Assembly: GCA_963971575.1 (NCBI GenBank) | Contig: OZ020622.1 | Coordinates: 8,718,279-8,782,278 of the forward strand | Direction of reading: 5' to 3' | Source of the DNA: Liopterus haemorrhoidalis | Taxonomy: Eukaryota; Arthropoda; Insecta; Coleoptera; Dytiscidae | DNA: 64,000 nt | Program-made: the position numbers and the translations under genes | The notes under the pieces: generated by a model | What the model saw: the letters and a program-made list of their open reading frames with translations, nothing else | Databases searched by the model: none | What the model was told of the DNA's origin: nothing | Shown here: positions 55,305 to 64,000 of the stretch, one piece after another | How the letters are laid out: each line of letters starts with the position of its first letter | Numbering within the stretch: the stretch's first letter is position 1

Positions 55305-55740
55305 CAGAGGTAGAATTAGCTTGTCCTACCCCAATTCGTGTGTGTTATTATATTTCCCAAATACAGTGTGGACTTATTAAGTATACTGAACGTGGTTGTG
55401 TGTCCAAACTCTCAATTCCAGACCTGGTGTATTAGAAGACTGCAGCAGCTCAAAGGGCTCTTTGCTAAGGGACGTTTTAATTACTAGGGAAACCCATTAA
55501 CCTATATAACCCATCTCATCTCCAGCATTCTACAATTGCGCGAGTTTACGCTCAATACAGTCCATTTGCTTTATTTCGCGTGTTTCATCTAGATCGTGAG
55601 CCCACCTCACAATCGCCGCGAACTTGTTCCTAGAGCAGAAACCTGGTCAATGTCTCAGTCTGGGAACATTGCAGGGCCCCGCATTTAACAAAATATATAG
55701 GCGTACTATACATTTTAAAGCAAACATAAAGAGCAAGAAA
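55305..55740. repeat. dispersed repeat copy 3
   Basis: See 54890-55260. Begins AGAGGTAGAATTAGCTTGTC, the same start as copy 1 (3279). Confidence 0.75.
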
Positions 55741-56169
55741 AATAAAAAAGTCATTGAAAAAGAAAATATCAGGTCAAAAAAGGACTAAATAATACCGAGA
55801 AAACAGGGAAATGGTACTGAAAGGTCTATCACGAGGACAAAAAAGTTGATATGATCCCGTGCCCATTATAGTGCGACAGTACTTTTTAGGTTAAATAAAT
55901 TGAGATGTCTAATGTGTGTCCATATGTCTGTCTCATTAAAATAGCGCGCTAACTATAAAGTTTGCAAAAATGTCTATATACAACGCAACCTCCACTAAAT
56001 TTAGAGCTGTGAACAGTCGCTTGCGTTACCAAATGACAAACTTGTTAGTGACAATCAACCGTTGCACAAGTCATACGTATAGTCTACTAATTTTGAAGCT
56101 GTGAACACAGCTTAAAAAGTCAAACGCGACTCTAGTAACAAGTTTTACAGTCTAGTTCAGCAGTGCATC

Positions 56170-56340
56170 TCAACCCTAATCCTAAAGAGAACTGGCAAAA
56201 CCACATTTTTACGAAAACTAGCAAAATATGTATTTTACGCGAATCGGCAAAATAAACATTTTTTTTACGCGGTCCGACAATGTGCAATTACGCGGACTGG
56301 CTACATATATAATTTTTTAAACGGGCCGGCAAACCTAATA
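56170..56340. repeat. degenerate repeats of CTGGC/CGGC plus ACGCGG
   Basis: Successive blocks ACTGGCAAAA, ATCGGCAAAATA, TTTTACGCGGTCC, ATTACGCGGACTGGC and GGGCCGGCAAAC resemble hAT subterminal repeats, starting after CAGTGCATCTCAACC. A right end was not paired. Confidence 0.4.
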
Positions 56341-56344
56341 TTTC

Positions 56345-57540
56345 ATATTAATATATGTATTATGTGAAATATACTTATGCAGACTCTCTTAAGCCGCTAA
56401 GTTATAAATATATATCATTATAAACGCTACATCAGTGGATAATATAACAGCGATGTAATAATTTATTTTCATTTTTGATAAGCTAAAAAGAAAACTGATA
56501 AAATACTGTCAGTTTTTGATCACAAGCGAAATGTACTTACGCTAATTCAAATCTTAATCATACGAGAATGGTATGGGTTTCAATAAATTTGTTAGTAAAA
56601 ACTTGTACATTGTTTTCTTAATCCAAGTGATAATTAAATTGAATCTGTTCTGCCAGTAATCAATATCATCTATGAAGTAGAAGTGCCTAAGTAATTTCCC
56701 AAATTATAACTGAAATAACATCCTTATTTGCCTTGAACAACTGATCTTTGTCCTTAATAATCATATCCTGCATTTATTTAAATACTTGTTTCATCCTAGT
56801 TAATTTAATTGAATATTATGCTCAATAATATTGCATTGTCAAAATGTACAGCTTTGTTCTCGAAAAACATTGAAGATAATAATTGTTAATATTGTTTTAC
56901 ATTTTTATAAGATCCATGTTTTCATTTACCCTCTTTTTGTCCTATGAAATTTTATACTTAGAATTTTAAAATAATTTTACGTTTAGTACTTGTGCCTATA
57001 TTTGTTGAGTAAAATCATTTGCCAATATTTGACCACTTGAAATGGATTTTATTTTCTGGTTTTCTGCCAACATTCGATTCCCTTAAGACCTCACCCAGTT
57101 GCGGCATCTTAAACATGGAAAATAAAAGGATATAAAAGAAAATAGCTAGGACAATTGACTTTTTTACACGTCGAAGAAAAAGAAAGTCAGTTTAACTGAT
57201 GTCTATAAAGATTTTTACATTTGGAAAAGTGTCTGATAAATTAAAAATAAATAAATAGAACTTTTCTTGATATAAATCGTTTCATTAAATAGGAATTGTA
57301 AATTCAGATGAAAAGAAGTTCTGCGAAAACAGAAAAAATTGGATTGAATGTTTTGTTATTTCTGAGTAAAACAAATTAAATAAAAATTATTTGATTCATA
57401 CATTTGATTGGTTTCACGCATATAATTTACTAATTACTAAAACAACCCAAGCATCTAAAATAATTTTTAATAGAAAAGCTCATCCACTGCTTTATATCAT
57501 TAAAAATTCAAAATAAAAAACTTAAGGACCGTTTGTTGTA
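56345..57540. other. AT-rich stretch without recognised features
   Basis: Nothing supported. Confidence 0.4.
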
Positions 57541-57549
57541 AATATAATT

Positions 57550-58620
57550 GTTGCGCCCGTAAGGCCGCTATTAATATTAAATTTATTTACATAATTTAAT
57601 TTAAAAACATCAAAAACTTTTTGGTGTTTTTATAAAATGTTGAGATCCGCTCTTGCGAGTTCTAATATTATCTAACTCATTAACACTCGTTAACTGACCT
57701 GTTCAGAGGGTGTGTGTATAGTTCGCCTGCCGGAATATATATTTTTACAAGTTTTCTTAACTTAAAATTCGCGACTCTAACGCGGTTAAGTGATTCTACA
57801 CCTGTTGTGTTATCACTTTAATAATTGTGTGTGTATTAACTTCAACCAGGAATCTAATCCGAGAACCCAGGAACCTGTTTTTGGGACACCAGTGCCAGAT
57901 CTGTAAAATTGGAATAAATATTCTACATATTTATTAAGAATACATCTACTGTAAGTCTGTTCCAATTTTACATACATTTTAATTCATTGTTTAATTAATA
58001 TATTTTTATTTGCAACATTTTAAATTCAATTTTGTTATCGTCTCTGCACGATCTTGTATTGTTTGTTCACACACGCTGATCTCTTGATCACGTGTGCTGA
58101 TTTATTCTGAATTTCAATTTAACATCTGTAATTTTGTATTTAATATTATTAATTCTGTTATATTATCAGCTTTTATTTATTATTGTATTTGTGGTACTGC
58201 TATTTTATTTATGTGATACGTCCATCGTGTTGTGCAACGTTTCCGCATTGTTTGTCGCTTGGCTAGGGTATTCAGAGACGTCGTGGGATTTCTAGGTTTG
58301 GTTCCTCCATAGCCATTACTTGTGGGCCTAGGATTTTACCCGTCTACACCCCAGCTAGGGCTACCATTTCACTTGTGTTAGTCTCCTAGAGCAGCCCCTA
58401 GGAGCAGAAGGGTATTTTATCCCCTCTCCTTTCCTCTAGGTCGTCCGTGTCTTCCTCTGCGGCTCAACTAGGTGCTTCGTGTCACATAACCGCTTTTTCA
58501 TTTCTTATTCCAGCCTTCTGCTGGTGGTCCTTCGAGGTGTCCGCCGCGAAGACCATTTGTGTGACTGTCTGGCCAGCCTACCTTACTTAGGCGGGGGGAG
58601 CGGGTGCCACAATAATGGAC
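57550..58620. other. GC-richer segment, possible LTR-retroelement remnant
   Basis: Starts near TGTTGCGCCCGTAAGG, has TTATAAAATG near 57629 and a GAATAAATATT signal near 57912. It passes into a C/T-rich, GC-rich stretch (58260-58610). A non-coding leader or LTR-like interpretation fits, but no second LTR, primer-binding site or protein was confirmed. Could also be an unannotated host exon. Confidence 0.25.
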
Positions 58621-58689
58621 AGGGTAAAATATGAAATATTGTAAGGAATGAAAAAATCTTGAGAACTGCTTTACATCATGTCCTACTTT

Positions 58690-59001
58690 TTAGCTTCCCT
58701 GGGCCACATTATAAGAAAACAAATTGTTTTGGGTCGCACATAAAATAATACTAATATTAATTAATATATTATATAGTTTGCGAATGATTTTATGATTCTC
58801 TAATTTTTATGATTCTCTCTAAAGAACGCATTAAATTAAAAAATACATCGCTTATAAATTAATAGCAATTTGAAATTGTATTTGTAGTGTTATTAATGGT
58901 ACTTGTAATCGCAGTCTTATAAAGTTTGTAAGTTTACGATTTTTGGTAGGGCCGCATTTATAGCCATCATGGGCCGCGTGTTGGACAATCCTGGTTTACA
59001 T
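58690..59001. mobile_element. hAT-like MITE remnant
   Basis: The right end (reverse complement) CAGGATTGTCCAACACGCGG and CCCATGATGG and the left part CTGGGCCACATTATAAGAA resemble hAT MITE ends that carry GGGCC(A/G)C blocks. Left terminus imprecise. Confidence 0.4.
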
Positions 59002-59160
59002 CTATCCTCAGTTATGCAATAATTGGTTGAGAAGATAGATGCAAATCAATACATCGACTGCAAAAAGGGACCAAGTAAAATACTGACAAAGTTGAAAAAA
59101 TCACAATACAATTACAGATACTTCCCAAATTTTTTTAAATAATGTGAAAGTAAGTTACTA

Positions 59161-59410
59161 GGCCAACGAAGTGGCCGAGCGCATTAAATCGTGCAGTTTG
59201 GACTAGTGAAACGGTCTGGATTGTGAGGTGGTGGTTCGATTTTCCGCTAGTGATATTATTCGGGCGAGAATATGTTTATATTACACTCATTTCACAATCA
59301 TTCACCCCTCATCCAGGTGTAGGAGCTCGCCCCCTGGCATCGGACATTAGTCTCGCTGCAGAAATAGGTCGATGTAAAGTAAATAAATTTAAAAAAAACA
59401 ACTTAGACTT
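59161..59410 (+). mobile_element. tRNA-derived SINE family 2, plus strand
   Basis: Head GGCCAACGAAGTGGCCGAGC (A box), TTTGGACTAGTGAAACGGTC (anticodon-arm-like, resembling tRNA-Ser), GGTGGTTCGATTTTCC (B box). The body has GTGATATTATTCGGGCGAGA, CACCCCTCATCCAGGTGTAG and CTGCAGAAATAGGTCGATG, with an A-rich tail TAAATAAATTTAAA. A second truncated copy is at 24267. Confidence 0.85.
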
Positions 59411-59439
59411 AAATAGGGTGCTCTATAAATGTCTCTAGA

Positions 59440-59600
59440 GCTAATACAATATAAAAAGGAAAATATACCATTTTTATTTTTTATTTATTTTATTTGTTTA
59501 ACCAAAAAATATTAGAAAAGTATTATTAGACAGAAAAAAGTAACCAAGTACTATTTTTCAATAAAACATTTTAAACTACTTGGTCAAAAGTTAAAAAAAT
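59440..59600. repeat. dispersed block, partner of 62125-62250
   Basis: AAAATATACCATTT, TTTAACCAAAAAATA, TACTTGGTCAAAAGTTAA are shared with 62150-62245 (ACTAGTTGGTCAAAAGTTAA). Class unknown. Confidence 0.6.
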
Positions 59601-60193
59601 AGTGAAATACAAAGTATGTATTGATTAGAAACTGACAAGCAACGATATTTAAAATAAATAAGGCTTAAAGAAAAAAGCGAAAACGGAACTAATCTACCTC
59701 ATTTTCTGGATCAGTTTTTAAACCGCTGGTTCGGGAATAACGTTCGGCTACAGTTTATAGACAGGAAATGAATTGTACCATCCTTTGTATTATGGAGGTA
59801 TCACGTTAGTTTTACACAAATTTGCATTTTTCTTTTCAGAAATAGGCAAAAGTCGTTTATATAATTTTTTTATTTCTGTATATGTATTGTTATAACAATT
59901 CATATACACATTTAGATATATTCAATCTTCCATTCAATAAATTTAAACGCTATATTCAGTTAAATGGCACTGGATGCACTTAATATATATTATGTATCAC
60001 TAAACAATTATTAATTAACAACTGTATACTATTGTATTTTCTCGTATTGTATATCTTTCTATGTAACATACTGTACATTTTTATTTCTTTTGTACCACTT
60101 TTATATTCATACTGTAAACCGTAGAAGCCTATAATTGGTTACCTGTTGGCTTTCCTCAAAGTTGCAAAAAAAAATAAATAAAATAAATAATTA

Positions 60194-60550
60194 TAGTTGA
60201 AGGTAATGGGATTCGGACTAGTCAGAAAATAAAAACAAATTTATTAACTTCGCTAACGTTTCGATTTTAATTTAAATCTTCATCAGAGCTTAGTTAATAG
60301 TCACGATATAAAATAACAATTTTAAAATTAATGAAGAACACATCATATTTTCCGGTTATAAGCATATGCTTATCTCTGAGTTCAATAACCGGACAATATG
60401 ATGTGTTCTTCATTAATTTTAAAATTGTTATGTTATATCGTGACTATTAACTAAGCTGTGATGAAGATTTAAATTAAAATTGAAACGTTAGCGAAGTTAA
60501 TAAATTTGTTTTTATTTTCTGACTGGTCCGAATCCCATTACCTTCAACTA
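60194..60550. mobile_element. 357-bp near-perfect palindromic element
   Basis: TAGTTGAAGGTAATGGGATT starts the left arm at 60194 and its complement ends the right arm at 60550; both are next to TA. Arms of about 175 bp pair with few mismatches around the centre GCATATGC (60364 region). Each arm contains TGATGAAGATTTAAATTAA then (T/C)GAAACGTTAGCGAAG. No ORF. Confidence 0.92.
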
Positions 60551-60956
60551 TAACTACTAACTTACGGACGTAACTCATCTAATCAAAATAATTAATAAAA
60601 TATACTTCCATTATTTTCCTACAAAATTTTCTAAGGTTCATATTTTTCCAATTATAGATGTGATAATTTGTATTGATTTCCAAAATTGAAAAAATTGGTT
60701 TTGGTCATTTTTCGTAGTAAAACCATGATATAAAGGAACTTAAGAAAACCCCAAAATTAGTCATGAAAAATTGATCTGCAAACTGAATTGCACAGAAATT
60801 GTTTACATTAAAAAATGTGAAAATCTAATATAGTTTAGAATTAATAATGTCTTCTCACAGGACCATAACTAGGGCGTGGCGAAAGAGGCGCTTACCAACG
60901 GCGCAGCTGTGTTGAGGGCGAAAATTTTTAGTTTCTCTGCTTTTTTGTGTTATCAG

Positions 60957-61357
60957 AGGTGAGGACCTTTTTTTGTTTTTGCACATCACTTATATTCTGG
61001 AGGAGGTGATGACCCTTTCTTGCTCATTACTTGTGTTTTGGAGGAGGTGATGACCTTTTTTGCTCATTACTTGTATTTTGGAGGAGGTGATGACCTTTTT
61101 TGCTAATTACTTATATTTTGGAGGAGGTGATGAACTTTTTTTGCTCATTACTTGTATTTTGGAGGAGGTGATGACCTTTTTTTGCTCATTACTTGTACTT
61201 TGGAGAAAGTGATGACCTTTTTTTGCTCATTACTTGTATTTTGGAAGAGGTGATGACCTTTTTTTGCTCATTACTTGTATTTTGGAGAAAGTGATGACCT
61301 TTTTTTCTTTCTTTACTTGTATTTTGGAGGTGAGGACTTTTTGTTGCCAATCACTTG
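60957..61357. repeat. 41-bp minisatellite, about ten units
   Basis: GGAGGAGGTGATGACC starts at 60999, 61040, 61080, 61120, 61161, then variant units at 61202, 61243, 61284 and 61326 (GGAGAAAG, GGAAGAGG, GGAGGTGAGG). Period 40-42 bp; each contains TTTTTTTGCTCATTACTTGT. The same motif occurs in the hAT elements at 27090 and 39004. Confidence 0.95.
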
Positions 61358-61359
61358 TA

Positions 61360-61925
61360 ATGGGTGTTTTTTTTAGAGGTATAGAACTTTAAATTGCAAT
61401 AAAACAACGATGGATTATTCGATTGACATGAATTTTTTTTTATTCGAAAGATAATTTTGTGGCATTACATTTTAAATATGATTTCTGGCATATGACCGCC
61501 ACGGCTGGCTCGGATGTAGTCCAATCTGGACGTCCAATTTTCGATGACTTTTTCCAACATTTGTGGCCGTATATCGGCAATAACAAGGCGAATGTTGTCT
61601 TCCAAATGGTCAAGTGTTTGTGGCTTATCCGCATAGACCAATGACTTTACATAGCCCCACAGAAAGTAGTCCAGCGGTGTTAAATCACAAGATCTTGGAG
61701 GCCAATTCACAGGTCCAAAACGTGAAATTAGGCGGTCACCAAACGTGTCTTTCAACAAATCGATTGTGGCACGAGCTGTGTGACATGTTGCGCCGTCTTG
61801 TTGGTATGATTTAATGTAATGCCACAAGATTATCTTTCGAATAAAAAAAAATTCATGTCAATCGAATAATCCATCGTTGTTTTATTGCAATTTAAAGTTC
61901 TATACCTCTAAAAAAAAACACCCGT
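61360..61925 (-). mobile_element. DD41D (rosa-like) deletion derivative, copy B
   Basis: TA at 61358-61359 and 61926-61927; the element is the inverse of 32391-32955 and nearly identical in sequence. It has the same internal deletion junction and the same roughly 112-bp inverted repeats. It inserted at the end of the minisatellite, inside the hAT element. Its 120-codon frame (61827-61465) is open and differs from copy A at two residues (L for R, W for C). Confidence 0.93.
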
Positions 61926-62124
61926 TAGTTTTTGATGTGTGAAAATATACTGTATTTTCAGCATTCGCAATATGGGCGCCAAAATATTCGCAAAAGGGGC
62001 GCCAAAATATTCGAAAGGGCGCAACTTGGACACTTGCCACCGGGGCTTAATATCCTCGTTACGGCCCTGTCTTCCCAAATATATCAAAATAATGTCTTAG
62101 TGTTTTTATTAGTATCTTTAAAGC

Positions 62125-62250
62125 AAGTAAAATATAAAAGAAAAATATACCATTTGTTGTTGTTTTTTCTTTTTTAACCAAAAAATAATATTTGGTTACT
62201 TCTAGCTGTCGAATAATACATTTAAAACTAGTTGGTCAAAAGTTAATCTC
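62125..62250. repeat. dispersed block, partner of 59440-59600
   Basis: See 59440-59600. Confidence 0.6.
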
Positions 62251-62259
62251 AAATTAAGA

Positions 62260-63710
62260 TCCCAAATCTGGAATGAGCTCAGTAAAAATAAAAAATATAT
62301 CACAACTATGAGACAAACGGTGACAATAACGATACAAGAAATAAGGAGATTGTGAATTATCTTAAGATCCGATTATAAAGGTTTTCTTCTCACAAAAACC
62401 TTAAGAATATATTGAACTTCCTCAGAAGAAGACAGGAAAGGAGTAAACATTATATTACATAAAGGAAAACATCGTCTCCATATGGCTCTCGGGACACCTG
62501 AAAGCATCGACTGGTTTGTAGAGCTCGATGTTACGGTGTAAATCTTTCATGTATTGTATTTATTTCAATATTTATTGTATTATAAATACCAATTATTATT
62601 ATGGCTTCTTATTATGAAATATATAAAAGATTTCAAGGCAAAAGAATATCCGGAAGTCAGCTAGCACATCTCTAGATGTACTGCGAACTACAGTACTAAA
62701 AGAAAAATAGTCCAAATGATTGCCAAATTCGAAAACAGATGGCGTAAGAGAAGAAACTCATAGCCATCCAATACATTTGCATTCAATTTGTTTGAATAGA
62801 AACCTACATTTTGCTCTAAAATTTCCTTCCTTAAATAGGAAATTGGTATCCGATATATGTACCTTCGTTGTAAGTCGTTATAACAACGTAAATCACAGTA
62901 GATCTGTCTGGAAAGCATTCCAAAATCCCATCATTGGATTCATATTTCCATAACACCATACCTTGCTTTAGAGATTCGCTTATTATTAGAATACTTTCAG
63001 AAAATGCTAGAACGCAGTGTAATTTCACAAACCAAATCAAAAACTTTTCACACGTTGATTTAATAAGAATCAACATTTACTCTTAATAGTCTCTTTACCA
63101 AGTAGGAAAATGAGTGTTCTATATACGTTGTACTTTTTAGACACAACTATAATGTAAACCGGGGAACCCTGTACCTTCGTATTATTGAATTTCTGTCATC
63201 TTTATCAATATTCCAACTTGCTTACTTAAAAATAAAATACAACCCTGCAAAAGTTTTGAGAAAATTGTCGATTGCAACAGTGCAGGACCGTATTTATGGG
63301 TAATATAAAATTTTATCATCACCTGTAAATATTTCAGATATTTCGAAAAAAGTACGCCGTAAGGTAAAAGTTTTTATGAATCGAAATGATCAATAATTAT
63401 ACTGTTTTTGGGATGATAAATATCGCTTCTGATGTTAGCCCGGGGTGTCTATAAAACTGGGTCAGAAGCCTGGGTTTAATAAGAATATTTTTCAAAAATA
63501 ACAATGGAAACAAAAGTTAAGTCATCAAATTCAGTAATTGCAAAATTATTTGTTGTCTCTATAAATCACCAAAATCTTTAATGTTGCTCTTTTATGTATT
63601 GAGCCTTTCCAGGCATCCTAGAATATTCGCTGGATCTACATCTTTGGTGGGAGGCATATCCCTAGTAGATCGCTATACATCTATGCTTCAAGGTAGCAAT
63701 AGCTAATACC
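62260..63710. other. stretch without recognised features
   Basis: ORFs of 76-81 codons on both strands have no family features. Nothing else supported. Confidence 0.4.
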
Positions 63711-63739
63711 CTTTTCACACTAGCTTTAAGATCGGATGT

Positions 63740-63817
63740 TAAAGTGAATGTATCTTTAAATGCTAAAGTGAATGTATCTTTAAATGCTAAAGTGAATGTA
63801 TCTTTAAATGCTAATGT
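63740..63817. repeat. 24-bp tandem repeat, about three copies
   Basis: AAAGTGAATGTATCTTTAAA plus TGCT starts at 63741, 63765 and 63789, with a partial unit at 63813 (AATGTGAA). The period is a multiple of three and one plus frame reads VNVSLNAK repeatedly. Confidence 0.92.
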
Positions 63818-63846
63818 GAAACCGTATGGCCTCGTCTAAATACAAG

Positions 63847-63882
63847 CGATGTTTAAGACAGAGATCTGCGTCTTAAACATCG
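63847..63882. repeat. 13-bp perfect hairpin
   Basis: CGATGTTTAAGAC (63847-63859) pairs with GTCTTAAACATCG (63870-63882) around a 10-nt loop containing AGATCT. Confidence 0.85.
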
Positions 63883-64000
63883 TCCGCATTGCCAACTTAA
63901 TTTCTATTATAAAAAAATACTCCTTGAATTTGTGCTGTCAACATTTTATATTATCATAAACAAGAATACTGTATTATATCGACGTTATAAGAAGTTTATA

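Larger units (their letters stand above)
60858..62069. mobile_element. hAT non-autonomous element carrying a minisatellite and a DD41D insertion
   Basis: Ends CAGGACCATAACTAGGG and (reverse complement) CAGGGCCGTAACGAGG. Flanks TCTTCTCA (60850-60857) and TCTTCCCA (62070-62077) agree at 7 of 8 bases. The interior holds the 41-bp repeat 60957-61357 and the DD41D copy B (61360-61925), then GGGGCGCCAAAATATTCG repeats near the right end. Confidence 0.85.

Noticed and set aside
59161..59240. tRNA-Ser gene
   Set aside because: Only the 5' half and B box are tRNA-like; the acceptor stem does not close and a SINE body follows.
60263..60290. Functional hammerhead ribozyme call
   Set aside because: The core strings are present but an extra nucleotide precedes stem II and stems I and III were not established, so it is listed only as a motif to test.

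Overview
The window is AT-rich nuclear DNA of an animal, almost certainly an insect. The evidence is the mix of mobile elements (mariner and DD41D IS630-Tc1-mariner relatives, piggyBac, PIF/Harbinger, hAT, CR1/L2-, Jockey- and RTE-like LINE tails, tRNA-derived SINEs), the lack of bacterial gene organisation, and one spliced host exon. The species cannot be named from the sequence. Nearly all short ORFs here are chance ORFs or pieces of decayed transposons.

Host content is thin. The one clear host gene piece is the first coding exon of an SLC16-type monocarboxylate transporter on the minus strand (8743 down to 8380). It carries the MCT signature EGGWGW at the start of transmembrane segment 1 and ends in a phase-1 CAG|GTAACA donor. 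The rest of that gene must lie to the left, so positions 1-8379 are probably its first coding intron. Two further short segments look like possible first exons or promoters of unidentified plus-strand transcripts: 24460-24632, and 41983-42083 with a CRE palindrome, a CACCATGG start and a CAG|GTAAGA donor. Two promoter-like clusters lie at 3722-3817 (heat-shock element, TATA, Inr) and 22974-23058 (TATA and Inr inside a hairpin).

Layout. 1-2.0 kb: mariner relics and a CR1-like LINE tail. 3.2-7.9 kb: dispersed repeats, a SINE and a mariner relic. 8.4-8.8 kb: transporter exon. 8.9-12.7 kb: inverted repeats and palindromic MITEs. 13.3-13.8 kb: RTE fragment. 15.6-16.9 kb: mariner split by a piggyBac, with the empty site preserved in the paralogue at 706-1315. 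18-24.4 kb: mariner, RTE, long-TIR element, DD41D element and SINE. 26-30.9 kb: hAT MITE, LINE, Harbinger with a nested MITE, and an hAT-type MITE whose empty site is at 31956. 32.4-35.7 kb: DD41D deletion derivative, Jockey LINE with nested RTE, hAT with nested SINE. 36.3-37.1 kb: satellite and minisatellite. 39-41 kb: hAT and LINE. 43-46.8 kb: SINE, tandem array split by two MITEs, and a duplication with a SINE breakpoint. 48-54 kb: long-TIR element, second piggyBac, LINE, MITE and mariner. 54.9-59.4 kb: tandem repeat, GC-rich segment and SINE. 60-62 kb: a 357-bp palindrome and an hAT carrying a minisatellite and the second DD41D copy.

No complete autonomous transposon survives in the window. 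Most DNA elements are internally deleted copies with intact ends, which would have to be mobilised in trans. Because many keep target-site duplications or in-window empty sites, the nesting order can be read directly.
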